From positions 11,977,096 to 12,041,095 of the forward strand of contig CM034100.1 of assembly GCA_019914945.1 (NCBI GenBank): a stretch of DNA of 64,000 bases, read 5' to 3'. This document shows, in pieces, positions 48,552-60,345 of this stretch. Under the pieces are notes generated by a model. It saw nothing but the letters and a program-made list of their open reading frames with translations, was not told where the DNA came from and made no database searches. Source of the stretch: Typha latifolia. Its lineage: Eukaryota > Streptophyta > Magnoliopsida > Poales > Typhaceae. Position numbers and translations under genes: made by a program. Every line of letters starts with the position of its first letter. Positions within the stretch are counted from its first letter, which is position 1.

Positions 48552-49370
48552 TGATTCAGGCTTCACCGATGTCGACTCAAGCATGGATACACTTTAGGGG
48601 GGTATCTTTTCTTATTATTTTAGTGTTTGATTCAGAGAAAAATAAATTTTTTGTATGTCGCTTTCAAACGCGTTTGCGAATACTTGCATCAGGTTTGCAA
48701 ATATAGAGAGCACAAAATATGCGTTCGAACGCGATAAGGTGCGTTCAAACGCAGTCAACGAAAATCCACTATTTCTAGGGTTAATAATTGCCATGTTTAA
48801 ATTGTTGGTTAGCCTATAAAGGTGTGGATGGCAACCAAGGAGTCATTATTGAATGAATTGAGTTTTTTCCTAGTCTCCTTCATCTTCTTCTCTTTCGTTC
48901 TCTCATTCCCCAGTGCCACCGCTTCTAACCTCCCTCGACCGACCACTCACCCTAGTCTCTTAGGTGTGGCCCACTCCTCCCCTTTCTTCCAATCTATCTA
49001 TCACCTTGCCCTAACCCCTTCCATCATCCATAATCCTTCCATCTCCACTTACTCACTGGTGCCACCCCATTATCGCCCGTCCATCACCATCCATCAACAC
49101 CTTGGATCTTGTGCCTCTATGCACGGATCCATAGATGGACTCCCTAACATTCGTCTACTTCTCGGACGATATCTCAAGATTCCACCGTCCGATTTTCCTA
49201 AAACTAGATTTGTTGGAAATATATTTTCCATAGCTATAACATATCAAAATGTCATGTCGATTCGACGGTTGTCTCTTTCGTGATCCTTTTCCAAAGTTCC
49301 ATGTCACATCTTATTCAGATCTCAGAAAAACGGGATAGATCGAACCTTGGCCCAATGGGAGATCATATCA
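48552..49370 (+). repeat. Family A 3' LTR (819 bp)
   Basis: Starts TGATTCAGGCTTCACC, which equals the 5' LTR start with 5 bases missing (ACGAT), and ends GATCATATCA. Outside is CCATG. Confidence 0.85.
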
Positions 49371-49375
49371 CCATG
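49371..49375. repeat. Target-site duplication CCATG (right)
   Basis: Matches 46582-46586. Confidence 0.9.
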
Positions 49376-50233
49376 ACATGTCTCCAACAGTCCCGCAATC
49401 CCTGGTGGTTGCGATTGGTATCCAAGGCCCTACTACAGTGGAGCCACAGTAGCAAAGAGGCCCAAGGAAGCTACCTTGATGAGTGTATATCACATAACGA
49501 AGGTGGTCGTCTAGTTCGGCCACCAGATGGTATCGGCGGCTACCACGACCACCACGGCCACCATTGGCTGGACTCGAGGCCACCAATTGCGAGTTTGCTA
49601 CAACGTAAAAGGTCATCACCGACGATCTTCTAATTGGCGCTGGTGTGAATTGTGGTTATGGCTCAGGTGCGAAAGACCAAGGAAGAGATTGGCGGTGGTA
49701 GTTTGGGCCAGAAGCTCATGTCGGTGGAGATCTAAGGTTTCAGGTGTTGTTTTCTATTGTGGTTGGGAAAGATGGCATTGGAGCTATCACTAAGGCATGT
49801 TCCAATGGTGGAAAGGGATTGCAGAGATGGTAGGGACTCCATCATGATTGGAGGAGGTGCCTTGGGCGCAGTTTTGTTGTTCTCTCCATCACTTTCTTGA
49901 TTTAGCATTATTTTTCACAAGAGCAGCGCCGAGTAATAGTGCTAGGTCAGGAGGGCCTATGTCAAGACATGCATCAACTTGTTGAGCCGTTTGTGTTCTC
50001 CATGGTGGATTTAATGGCTTGCTTCGTTAGATTATTCAAAACCTCCATGGATTCAATGAATACCTTCGCCTCAATGGTGGTTCATCCATGGCGGTGGCTG
50101 GTGGTGGTGGCACCAAGGAAGCTTTCATAGGGATATAGATGAGTTCTTGGTCATTTATATTGACAATCTTCTTTAGATTTGCTTTCGATCACATGTTCAT
50201 CGTCAACCGAGGAATGGTAGCTTTGGTACCACT
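49376..50233 (-). other. Internal region of family F, degenerate
   Basis: Lies between the family A insertion and the right LTR of family F. Reading leftwards it begins with the primer-site complement tggtaccaaagc (50231 down). Short frames on both strands (49368-49619 minus, 49939-50130 plus) show no domain I can name. Confidence 0.45.
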
Positions 50234-50818
50234 TGATATGAACTAGATCTAGGTTGATCCGTTCGAAGAAAAAATATGTGATTTTTTACTAGAGGTAGCC
50301 CGTGAGCCATGGAAAAAAGTGATTTAGAGATTATGATAAGAAGTTATGAAGGAAATAACGGAGAAGGGTTGAAATTGGACAGAAGTGGTGATCCAACGTT
50401 GTGGTGATCGTTGGAGGGTGATGGATGGCCGTGAGATAGTGGAGGTCAACTGTGAGGTGGTGGAGGTATGTCGTATGAGTGGATGGCTCGTGGAGGTAGA
50501 GGGTGGCTAGGGTTTGTAGGTAAAATTAGGATTTTAAGTTAGATCTACTCTTAGAAAAATAAACGACTGTAATTAAAAGAGTAAAAGTAAAATAATAAAG
50601 TGGCTAAACTAATATTCATTTTCTCATCTCAAATAAATAATGACTATTTATATTTATAGTAGTAGAGAAATAGCAGGTCAGATCCAACTCTTCCTATTGG
50701 ATTTACATATAAAGATTATCTGGTCTAATTCAAATTTAAAAGCAATAAATAAAAATAACCAATTAAACTCAACTCAATTCAACCTAATTGGCTCGACCCT
50801 TATTGTCGCATCGTATCA
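50234..50818 (-). repeat. Family F 5' LTR (585 bp)
   Basis: On the plus strand it starts TGATATGAACTAG and ends CGTATCA, ends in inverted repeat (TGATA/TATCA). TATTT follows (50819-50823). Confidence 0.75.
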
Positions 50819-50823
50819 TATTT

Positions 50824-53180
50824 ATTAGTTTATAATAATATATTATAGTGACATATTAGTTATTTTGGGTAGTATAGAGGGGTAAATTGGTGACTAGTTT
50901 TCTCATCGTAATGCACATAACTTTATTGACCCTCTACATACGATAGGATTGTGCATAAATTATCATGTGACTTATCTTATACAAAATTTAATTAAAATAT
51001 ATTAAAGTGAATATTATTTGTAAAGCATGTATAAAAAAGGCCTAATTTATGAATAAATATCTCTTATTCACCATCCAAACGCTATCTTAATCTTCATTTA
51101 TGTAGAATAAGAACAAAATATGACTAAAGCTTATAGAAGTAACTTTAATATTACTAATCTTATAGAATAGCTTATTATACTAGTATATAATTAAATAATA
51201 GAATAGCTTATACCGTGATACAAATTATCTTATAGTATTATAAGAAATTAGAAGTAATTTAGACTGAAAGTCACTATTCATTTGGCTGTCGGACTCAAAA
51301 CTCAAAGCAAGGAAAGATTGATTCTCCGGAGATGAGGTTATATATTTATATATACACATCTTTATCTTATATATTACGAGTTTCAAAGTCTCTATCTTAG
51401 TAAGTTTCACGTTCTCTAAAATGCTGTACAACTACTTGAAGCAGAAGTTAACTTTATGTCAATTTTTATCAACAAAGGGAAGATGAAAAGAGAAGTGTAT
51501 CCAAGAAGATCATGGACTAAAAATGAAAGCGATGGGTTTGTCTCCAAGCTCTGTCAATATATGGATCACTATTATCATCAACTTCTCGTTTAAAGAGCCA
51601 AGAAAGTTGAGTGAATCAAGTCTTAGAATTCAAAACTTCGGAATTAATACATCTTTGCCTTAATCTTCAACTATACTTTTCATGGGTTAGAAATTATTCT
51701 CTCATTGCAAATGACTTTCGAAAGTGATTTAATTCCCAATTCAACCATTCTTCTAGTTTTAAGGATTCAACTAAAACGTTTTGCTTCCTTCCTTAAAGCA
51801 TGGCAAAGAAGTACAGTTCTCACAAAAGACTTTCCTAGTAATTTTGTACCCATTTTGTTGTTAATTATTTGCATGGGCCATGTACATAACCCATGTTTCT
51901 TATCTAATCAAGGTTGATGACTTTATCAAAGAAAAGGCTTAGTTAGGTTTATCCAACTTAAATTAGTGCGACTTGATTAGGCTAGTTGCCTTCCTTAGTA
52001 GAATTAATTAGAGAACTTTTTCTTCTTATCGACGATCCTATATAGGATAATAAAAGAATTTGTTCAATTTTCTCCACTTTGCATTAAGTTGGTAAATGTA
52101 CACATCTCGTGGAGCAACAACCAACTTTCATTAGCTTTCTTAATTAATTTGATTCAAAGACAACTGGAAATGGGGATGCTACTTCTAATTCTGGATCAAG
52201 GGGACAACAAATCAATAAACAAATTAATATTATCTTAAACTATGGGCCGACCACCATCCATTAATTTGTAGCCCTAAATTGTGCAATTAATAGGCCGAGG
52301 TTCACTTAGCAAAACAACTTTGGAGCTTATTAAACTAAAAGCTTCGAACAAATCCCCCAGACACTATCTTTTGCTTTACTTTGATGAGATACGGGTGGAA
52401 TAAAATACTAGCCATGATTAAGATACTTAACGTTGAGGATGAGTATAATACAATTATAGACTTGAATGGAACATTAGTTTTTTCTTCTGTTGAACTTTTG
52501 ACTGCAGACTCACTTGACATGTCATGATTAAGCACCATTGAGCTAACCACAAAGACAATTTACAACTTCTTAATTTGCATAATTTATCACGGCTTCTTGA
52601 GTTTGTTCAGGCGAATCAATGTAGGTGCCTTTCATTAGGGTTTTGGGATTTGTTCGAATATATTTAAACAATTATAATTGCACAAACTCAAATTTTAGGA
52701 ATCTATATATTTTATTCTCTTTTTGTGACCAATTAGATGCATATTATTGGTGTGCTTGCAAGTTCGATGGTACACTCGGACCGACTCATGCCAAACTTTG
52801 GACTATGTGTTTAGGAAATATATTTATATAGTCCACATAGTATCATTAAATAGTAGGTGTTAGATATGCATACCACGTGCATGTCGACCACGATATGACA
52901 AGACGTCATGCATTTAGATTGTCATTTTGGTTTTTATTAAATCCTTCTTCTTTTTTGGTCTCCCATTATATAAAAATTTCAAAGTATTAATTTTAGTTTA
53001 CTTCTCGAAGCCTGCCAGAGAAGAAAAACAACGGTATGGTATGGAGGTGTGTGACTACTGACCAAATGACTAGGCCCATTCAAAACGAAAAACCTTATTT
53101 ACACGTAGGTCCCTGCAATTTGCGAAAAACATAACCAGGGTTGTATATGTAAAAGATGAGAGGTTTGGGGTTGGTATTCT
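50824..53180. other. AT-rich intergenic DNA
   Basis: No gene, RNA or element boundary could be supported. Frames such as 51705-51917 (plus) and 52335-52550 (minus) are isolated and without domains. Confidence 0.55.
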
Positions 53181-53194
53181 CAGCTGCCGGCCAC

Positions 53195-53335
53195 GTCTCC
53201 ACACGTGGCGGGCCCACCGAGCTCCTTCCCGTCTCGCCGAAAAGGTCTGACCTCCTCACGTGGTCCTCGGGCCTTGTCGGTCAATTTACTATTCTCACCG
53301 GCTAGTCCCTGACACATGTCCCGCCACGTGCAGTC
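53195..53335. promoter_or_regulatory. G-box/ABRE cluster
   Basis: ACGTG cores occur in acacgtggcggg (about 53201), ctcacgtggtcc (about 53256) and gccacgtgcag (about 53322). Further ones, gacgtgg (53585) and ctgacgtggc (53648), lie downstream. Such elements bind bZIP factors in ABA- and light-responsive plant promoters. The target gene is unclear, since the nearest plausible one starts at 56558. The frames here (53180-53500 minus) overlap the motifs and are probably not coding. Confidence 0.5.
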
Positions 53336-53659
53336 TTCCCGTGCGACTAGGAAACCGTAGAGTGGCTCGGTTCGACTCGGCTCGACTCGGCTCAACTTTG
53401 GTGGGTCACGGGTTCGACTCGGAAAGGCGACAAGATAAGAATGGCTACCTAACTCCCCACCTGCTTCGGGTGATTTCTGTGTTCCCCTGCTGTTGACCAA
53501 ATCAGCGTGCAGCGTTTCTGGCCAATAGAAGCAGGGAGACGTGAAGGAAAGTTTACTTGATAACCCGAGAAAGATGCATTACTGACGTGGACTGCAATGT
53601 TTCCGTTGTGATTGCAACCTCTTTTTGGATGACTATTCGAAACCCGCTGACGTGGCACA

Positions 53660-56190
53660 AAACGACATCTTATCTCCTTTTAAATAATAAATTGGATAAC
53701 TTTTATGCACAAAAAAAATAAAATAAAAAATAGTGTTTATCTCTTTACGGAATACCTGTGATTATCCCCAGCCAATGGAAAATAAAATAAAATAAAATAG
53801 AAAAGAATTATTTATAGGGAATATCAATCACGAATCACGAGCACGTCCGACAGTCCACAGTATCCTACTTTTCCTCAAGCTAAAAGAAAATCTATAAATT
53901 ATTCCAATTGAATTAAATGAATAAACTAGCAAACCCAGAACATTCAACAATGAGACGTCTCAAGTGACGCCCGCCCATTTCTCTCTACCACTACTACGAG
54001 TTCCAGTGGATTGGATAAAGCGGTGCTCGTTAGCCAACGATACCCCATGTCATCAATGTGGAATTGGATCCATCCCCATTGGATAACAGCTATGCAGATT
54101 AAAATGATGCCCTAGTTGTCTACTTGGATTTATATCTTGATGTCTATCGATTCAATAATGTGATTCCATGCGTCCATTATTAAGACTCTTTAGCTTGGTT
54201 GACTTTCTAATCCTTGCTTATTACAAGTGAAAGTGATCTTTTATTTTATTTTTATTTTTTCTTTTCCAATGGGCTTATAGATCCATCATTGGGGCGGGGC
54301 ATCTACGTGTCCACGTTAGCTGCGCCAATTTATTTCTAAAAAATTAACGAAAGACTTTTAAATGGTCCTCTATAAGTATGAAGAGAAAAATGGGTTCTTT
54401 AAGGAGCCGGCAAGTGGCGGAGCACTAGGGCATTAGTTTCCAGCACTGCCGCAACTAATCCAACTTAGAGATTTTATTATTATTATTATTAAAATAGAGT
54501 TCAGGGATATTTATTATAATTATAGACGGATGTTATCTAGGATTGTCAATTAGCCGAACACATGTAAGCTTCTTAAGCTCACTATTTGAGATTTCAATGA
54601 AACCGCTAATTTAAACCAATTTGAAAAGAAAATTGAGTCATGATGAGATGTTTTGTTTGGTTCAATTTCCTGATGTTTCTATTCAGGGATATTTATTATA
54701 ATCATCCTACATTTTACAAAATAAAAATAAATTATATTTAAAGAACAAATTAGGGATATTTTAGGTATTTTAATTTATTTTTCTAATTTCAAAAGTAGTA
54801 TAATGTTTTCTATTATATTAGTTAGATTGAATTTAACTCATGGTATTTTGAGGTAATATAAGAAAAATAGTCTTATGGTAAGGAATGAATAATAAGAAAA
54901 GAAAAATGTACAATATGTTTAATAATTTTTCTATCTATTGATACTAAAAAATAGTTATTTATTACTTAAGGTAGGTTATTAGATCCGTACGGAGGAGATT
55001 CTCATAACATGGATCAGATTTAAAATTTATTGGGCTACTTGCAACATAAACTAATATAATGTATATTTTTACATTTCTACCCATCCTAATTTTACTTTGA
55101 AACTTTATTTATTTTAGCTATAAAATAATTATAATACCATTATACCTATTTTATAGATATATTCTGAATCCCTTAGATATATTTTTAGATTTTTGATATA
55201 TACTGTGTAGAATTCATTTTTTACTTATATTGAATAATATTTATTTACTCTTTTAGTGTATAAATTCCTATAGCATTTCATAAGTTGTATTTGAAGAATC
55301 AAAATCAATTTCAACAATGTAATGATGTATAGTAGCTACGATATCTATAATTGATAACAACCAAATCTAGAGTTCTAGAGTTAGTATCTATTGGAATTTA
55401 TTGTTAGTAATTATAAAATTTGTATTTAATATTCCGAAATAACAGAGTCCATATATAAAAAATTGAAAGATACAATCTTCTAGAAAGGGAATTAGAATGG
55501 CACGATTTCCCAGCAATTTCTCAACATGCATTAGTCGATTGTACTCAATCAATCAACTACTTAGTTATCTAACAAGCAAGTGGGTCTAGGCAATGGTATC
55601 CCCCAATAAAATTCTCTATACAATTTCATGAGTCAGTACTCCAAAAATTTAAAATAAGCATCTTAAGACGAGAGAAGAAGAGCCTGACAATATAGGAGAG
55701 CCAGCCTTGCGAGTCTCTAGTGGTAGTGGGGCTTGAAGATAAGAGGGATGGCGAAGCTGAGTAGGAAAATTTTCATTTTTTTAGTATCTTTTAATATTTC
55801 CCGTTAGAAGAGAACTAGAAAAATACGTGTTTTTGTACTTGTAAAGATTATGGGACGCATAGTGCATGTAGGGATATATTTTCAAAAGAAATATGTGTAC
55901 AATTATAAAGAAAAATTAAAATGGGTAAATCTCAACAACTGCCACGTATTATTTGTAATCAAACAACGGTCAAGGTGGGAGATTTGTCAGTAAGGATATA
56001 CTTGTATGGGATAAAGATATGAAACCAACTCCCAATTACCACTAATATAAATATATATTAACTCTGCCACGTCAGTATTTCTTTTTTAAGGTAAAGTTTT
56101 CTTTGTTGTATTGCTTTATTCTTCGCTCCTGATGCAAGAAAAATGCTTCCCACGGTTCAAACGCTAAGGCCCCCCTTCGAATTTCTTTTC
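53660..56190. other. Intergenic DNA upstream of gene 2
   Basis: AT-rich, no recognised gene. Isolated gccacgt motifs at about 55938 and 56062 could be regulatory. Confidence 0.5.
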
Positions 56191-56200
56191 CATTCCCAGG

Positions 56201-56227
56201 CGAGCCGAGCCGAGCCGAGCCGAGCCG
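56201..56227. repeat. (CGAGC)n, about five units
   Basis: cgagc repeated without interruption, about 220 bp upstream of the TATA box of gene 2. Confidence 0.9.
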
Positions 56228-56447
56228 GGATTCAAATTCCGGACGTCAAAAGCAATCTATAACGGACCCGCCACCAAGAATTAAATCACGACAAACGAAA
56301 CAGCGATCGCGCCCGTGACGGATGCCCCCAGAATCCCGATTCCGTGACCTTTTGCCATCTCTATTATTTAAACCCACGTTATTAAGTTTACACGAAACCC
56401 CCTGGAAATAATTGGACTTCCTCAAAACCCCCTTGCTGTCCCCCTTC

Positions 56448-56458
56448 CTATATAAATC
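56448..56458 (+). promoter_or_regulatory. TATA box of gene 2
   Basis: ctatataaatc lies about 100 bp before the ATG at 56558. A start site about 30 bp on would give a leader of about 75 nt, normal for a plant gene. Confidence 0.7.
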
Positions 56459-56557
56459 CCCGACTCGACTCCACATCCTACCAAAAACACCCTCGCTTTT
56501 ATATGCCCATTGTACACCTGCGTGAACAGCTAAGTAGAAAAGTCCTTACCTTTTTCT

Positions 56558-57118
56558 ATGGAGGACAGTGGAAACCCCAAGCGGCTTAGGGAGGAGAACT
56601 CCGACGAATGGCCGGTGGAATCGCTGGATACGAAGAGAATGCGCCCGGATGACCTCATCGATATCCTTGACGACGACGAGGACGACGACTACGACGGAAG
56701 CGCGTCCCCGGAGCTCGTCTCTGTCATGAAGAGCCTCGAGGAGGAGATTGCTGTCGGTCCTCCGCTGGCTGAGGAGATCGTTGATCCGGTGGATCCGAGG
56801 GAGATGGATCTAGGGTTTCTCCTCGAGGCTTCCGATGACGAGCTCGGCCTCCCGCCGACTGTGGCGTCTTCATCGGAGACGACAGAGGTATCCGGCAACA
56901 CGGTGGAGGAGGTTGGAGACGGCCGGTTTGGCCAGATCTGGGGGTTCGACGACGAGATCGTAGGGTTTTACGGGGATTTGGATTTTGGGAACGGGGAAGA
57001 GGAGGAGGCGGAGGAAGGCGGCTTGGAGTACGGATTATTTGATTTCTCCGACGAGTTCGGTGGACCGTTCGATTACTCTGATCTCTCTTGGCGCCCGGAG
57101 TCGTTGCCAGCCGTCTGA
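56558..57118 (+). CDS. Acidic plant-specific protein, function unknown (186 aa)
   Basis: A single-exon gene with GC-rich codon use, sharply above its flanks. The ATG is the first in frame after the TATA-box leader. Basic patches PKRLRE (7-12) and TKRMRP (25-30) could be nuclear signals. Acidic runs lie at 38-46 (DDDEDDDYD) and 147-153. Conserved-looking blocks are SPELVSVMKSLEEEI (50-64), LGFLLEASDDELGLPP (85-100), a Phe/Trp/Gly-rich middle (FGQIWGFDDEIVGFYGDLDF, 124-143) and the C-terminus LSWRPESLPAV (176-186). From memory these blocks resemble a family of small uncharacterised plant proteins, but I cannot name a function. No signal peptide or membrane segment. The acidic, short-motif build would suit a transcription-related or protein-binding role, which is inference. 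Confidence 0.88.
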   Translation: MEDSGNPKRLREENSDEWPVESLDTKRMRPDDLIDILDDDEDDDYDGSASPELVSVMKSLEEEIAVGPPLAEEIVDPVDPREMDLGFLLEASDDELGLPPTVASSSETTEVSGNTVEEVGDGRFGQIWGFDDEIVGFYGDLDFGNGEEEEAEEGGLEYGLFDFSDEFGGPFDYSDLSWRPESLPAV

Positions 57119-57306
57119 TCTGGCGTTTGTGGTCTACGTTTTTTTCTTTTTATTTCTTTGTTTTCTTTTGGTTGTTTAAAGGAAGGTTGTAAATTTTGGA
57201 GGACAAAATGACGAGAAAAACGATAGACAGGAGAAAAAAATGGTTTAAAATCTAAATTCAAATTGTCTGCCGATTTCTTAAAAAAGATTAACACATAACT
57301 AAAATG

Positions 57307-57312
57307 AATAAA
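57307..57312 (+). terminator. Candidate poly(A) signal of gene 2
   Basis: AATAAA about 190 nt after the stop codon, followed by AT-rich text. Confidence 0.5.
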
Positions 57313-57602
57313 TAATAAATATATGGACGAGGAGTTGTTTTGTTCATGTAAAATAATACTTCTAAATCCGGTTTGCTTCTTTCTTTCTTAAAATAATTTA
57401 ATTGTAAGTTCGAGTAAATTGATTATATATATTATTTTATAATTTTAGGTGTTAAGCTGGTCAAGTCTTGTGTGTAGTTGTCTACCCTATCTAGAATTTT
57501 CAGGTGCCTTAGATCAATAATACTTTGAACGGTCCAACTTACATGGCTACATACATGCTTTAAAAATTCGCACACATTTTACTTGCAACTTATTTTTGTT
57601 TA

Positions 57603-58069
57603 GGGAAACTTGCATTTTGTCTATTAATCTATTTATGGTTAATCACTTTCAATATTTATAAGTTTTATTAAATATATGCAGAAAATATTAACATCGTATT
57701 AGCAGATAGTATAAAAGATTATATTACATTAATTATAAATAATTATATTTTTATAAATAATTAAAATGCTCTTATTTCTTCGGAGATAAGTATACTTCTT
57801 TTTTTCTCTAGGTAAGAGATCCAAATAAGAGATGGAACCCAAAGCAATAGAAAGAGAGCAAATTAGCTTACGTAAGTGTGGATATTTTTATAATTTTTTT
57901 AATAGAATTAAGTTAATTTAATAATTAAATTAAATTAATTAAGATATTTAACTACGAGATATTTTTAGATATATTTGATAAAAATGTACGTTTCAGTTTA
58001 TAAATATTAAACATAGAAGGAGTAAATTGTAAATAGGTCAAAATGCCGGACGTAAAATGCAAAGTTTGC
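57603..58069. mobile_element. MITE with inverted ends (~467 bp)
   Basis: Left gggaaacttgcattttg and right (inverted) gcaaactttgcattttac, then shared ctatttac/ctatttat and caatatttataa text, give inverted ends of about 70 bp with mismatches. Flanking T-rich 9-mers are similar but not identical. Confidence 0.55.
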
Positions 58070-59443
58070 TTTTCTTTTTGGAAATTTAAGTGTCGGTAGG
58101 CTATAATTAGGAACCCGCTTACAAAAGCAACTCATTTGCTTGTTAGTTTCCACCCTTCTCTGAATAAGATTATATTAACTCTTAATTTTTCTCTCATCAT
58201 ACATAGAATATTAATACATCATCATTATAGAGTGTTTGTAGGTCACACTTTATTTCACCTCTAACTATTTAGTTCTGTTAGTGATTAGGTTTTACTCATA
58301 TCGTAATAATCCCTACTGATAACATAGTCAGTCCAGACCGAAATTTCTAACATATTTATTGCTCTACGAGGTCGTCATCGTATGTACTCCTTCTAATAAG
58401 GATTATGATTGAGATAATTAAGGTAATAAAACGAATAATATTTGATGTACTGAGACAGTTATCTTCTTTTATATGAGAAAGTTTCGTGGAAAATATTGAG
58501 GTGGAATTGCATCTGCTTCTAGATGACTATGCACATGGAATTGGTTGGGTAGATATACTCAAACCCGGAGGTTGGTTGGAGCTAATGGTTTGGTGGATTT
58601 TGTGGTCTAGCAATGAAGTAATTAATTATTTGATGGGTGCTTCCAATCTAACCCCAGAAGAGGGTTAGAGGGAAGTGATCCACTATAATTATTATGAGAT
58701 TTAGTTGGTGCTTTAGTTGGTTAGAGTGATTTATTTGCTTGGCTCAGTGGAGTTGAGCTTATCTTTGGGGTGTCCTGATGACAAGTTGGCAGAGAAAAGG
58801 AGACTTGTTTTGGTTAGTTCGTCCTGTAGTTTAGAAATATTTAACCCTATTATTTTTTTAATTATTATTATTAGACTTTGGGGATGAACAATAAACCATA
58901 TTTATTTGTTGATCTGGTGATCAAATCATCTAACAAATGGAGATTGTTAATAGTTAATTTTGTCGGCTACCTTCAAAGTGGTACCCGAGGGGCAAAGCGT
59001 TTGTATTACAGGTCCCTTGATCTACGGGCTAAACTCTAGATTTAATTATTCTTAAGGAAATATTTATGCTGACCCTATATTGTCCACGCTACTTAGTCTA
59101 TGAGCTCCAATTAATATAAAAAAAATCAGCCTTTAAGTTTATTATGTAAATTCTAAGCTAACAAATTTCTTTAAATTGTTTTGATAATTGATTCACATAC
59201 AAGATATAAATATAAATTGCTAGTATATGTAAACCATTAAGATTGTTAGCTCTACTTAGTCCTGGTTTCTTGATGGTGTTAGATCCCTTGTTATGCCCCA
59301 TTTTCAAATGCTAGAAAAGTATTTTTGACATTGGAGGCTTGTCCAAGAGGTACATCTTAAGTTCTCCCTCTAGCTCTGCTAGGGTTTCGTAGAGGTTCCA
59401 CCCTCATTTTCTCTTTCTTTGACCCCAAAGCTCCTGCTAGAGC
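58070..59443. other. Intergenic DNA
   Basis: The frame 58486-58668 (plus) is open for 60 codons but isolated and without a known domain. The rest is AT-rich, nothing supportable. Confidence 0.5.
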
Positions 59444-60345
59444 TATAACATCCTTAAAAAAATAAAAGGCACATGTGCGCTCGGTCTTCTTCTCCCTCTC
59501 TCTTCTTTCCTTTCTCTTCTCTTTTCTTTTCCCTCCTTCCCCAGAATTGTCTCCCCTCTTTTGGTTTTCGTCACGTCGGAGTGCTGCTAAAGCTTATCGC
59601 CATTACGGAAACATTTGTTGGTGAGTCTTTTTCTCAGCAGACTAAAGAGATTAGAAGTTAGGAGAGACCTTGCCAACGGTAGAGATGGTAGGTTGGTGAA
59701 GAGGGAGGAGGGAGATTATGGTAGAGAGAAGATAGAGAGATAAGAAACCAATATTTCAATAGCATTCTAATTTTGGCTGCCATCCACACCTTTATTGAGT
59801 TTAGCAAATAAGTTAAAATAATAATTAACCATAATTCTAGTGAACTCCTGCTGATCGCGTTCGAACACACAAAATGTGTTCTTTGTCCATGCGAATGCGA
59901 TGTAGGCACACGTGCGCTCTCTCTTCTTTCCTTTCTTTCTTTCTTTCTTTCTTTTCTCTTCTCTTTTCTTTTCCCTCACCTTAAATTGTTTCCCCTCTTT
60001 TGGTTTTCGTCACGTCGGAGTGTTGCTAAAGCTTATCGTCATTACGGAAACATTTGTTGGTGAGTCTTTTTCTCAGCTTGTGAATTTAATTCTGGTTTAA
60101 TTAGCCTTTAGTATGCTTTTCCCCTTTCTCTTCCTGTGATGCTAGAGCTTATTGTTGTCGCGGAAACATTCATCAGTAAGTCTTCTTTCAGCTTATTAAT
60201 TTAATTTAGGTTTAATTAGCCTTTAGTATGTTTTTCCCCTTTCTCATTCTCTTTCGATCTCGTTGGATGATCGGTAGGCTGGCGAACTTGAGTCAACACC
60301 ACGCCGATGCAGGAAGCTTCACCTTGTGAAGCTCTCATGGCTGGG
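59444..60345. repeat. Rearranged LTR-like repeats with an inverted insert
   Basis: 59469-59640 (gcacatgtgcgctcgg..., CT-rich, ...cattacggaaacatttg) is repeated at 59909-60082. Between them, 59660-59890 is an inverted, degenerate piece of a family A LTR (ggctgccatccacac..., gcgttcgaacaca). A third shorter repeat of about 110 bp (ggaaacatt...agtatg) lies at 60160-60240. The left end tataacatcc resembles family D starts. This is probably a decayed family D-related LTR disrupted by rearrangement. Confidence 0.55.

Larger units (their letters stand above)
46587..49370 (+). mobile_element. Gypsy element, family A, deleted to LTR-gag-LTR
   Basis: LTRs at 46587-47394 (TGATAC...GTATCA) and 48552-49370, with a perfect 5-bp duplication CCATG. 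The internal part is only 1,157 bp: primer site, gag remnant, then an abrupt joint to the 3' LTR near 48530-48551 with no polypurine tract. Compared with the copy at 60346, the rest of gag (including the zinc knuckle), protease, reverse transcriptase and everything downstream are gone. Confidence 0.9.
45030..50818 (-). mobile_element. LTR element, family F, minus orientation, with nested insertions
   Basis: LTR copies at 45030-45410 and 50234-50818 align over about 380 bp (cagtcgtatgagtg..., aaataaacgact..., ctcaaataaataatga). TATTT flanks both outer ends. Just left of the right LTR, gctttggtacca (50222-50231 region) is the reverse complement of a primer site, so the element reads right to left. 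A family C LTR and a family A derivative have inserted inside. No coding domain of family F was recognised. Confidence 0.75.

Noticed and set aside
53180..53658. Minus-strand frames of 69-106 codons
   Set aside because: They overlap the ACGTG cluster, lack domains and are in conflict with each other.
58486..58668. 60-codon frame
   Set aside because: Isolated, no recognised family, no flanking exon or promoter evidence.
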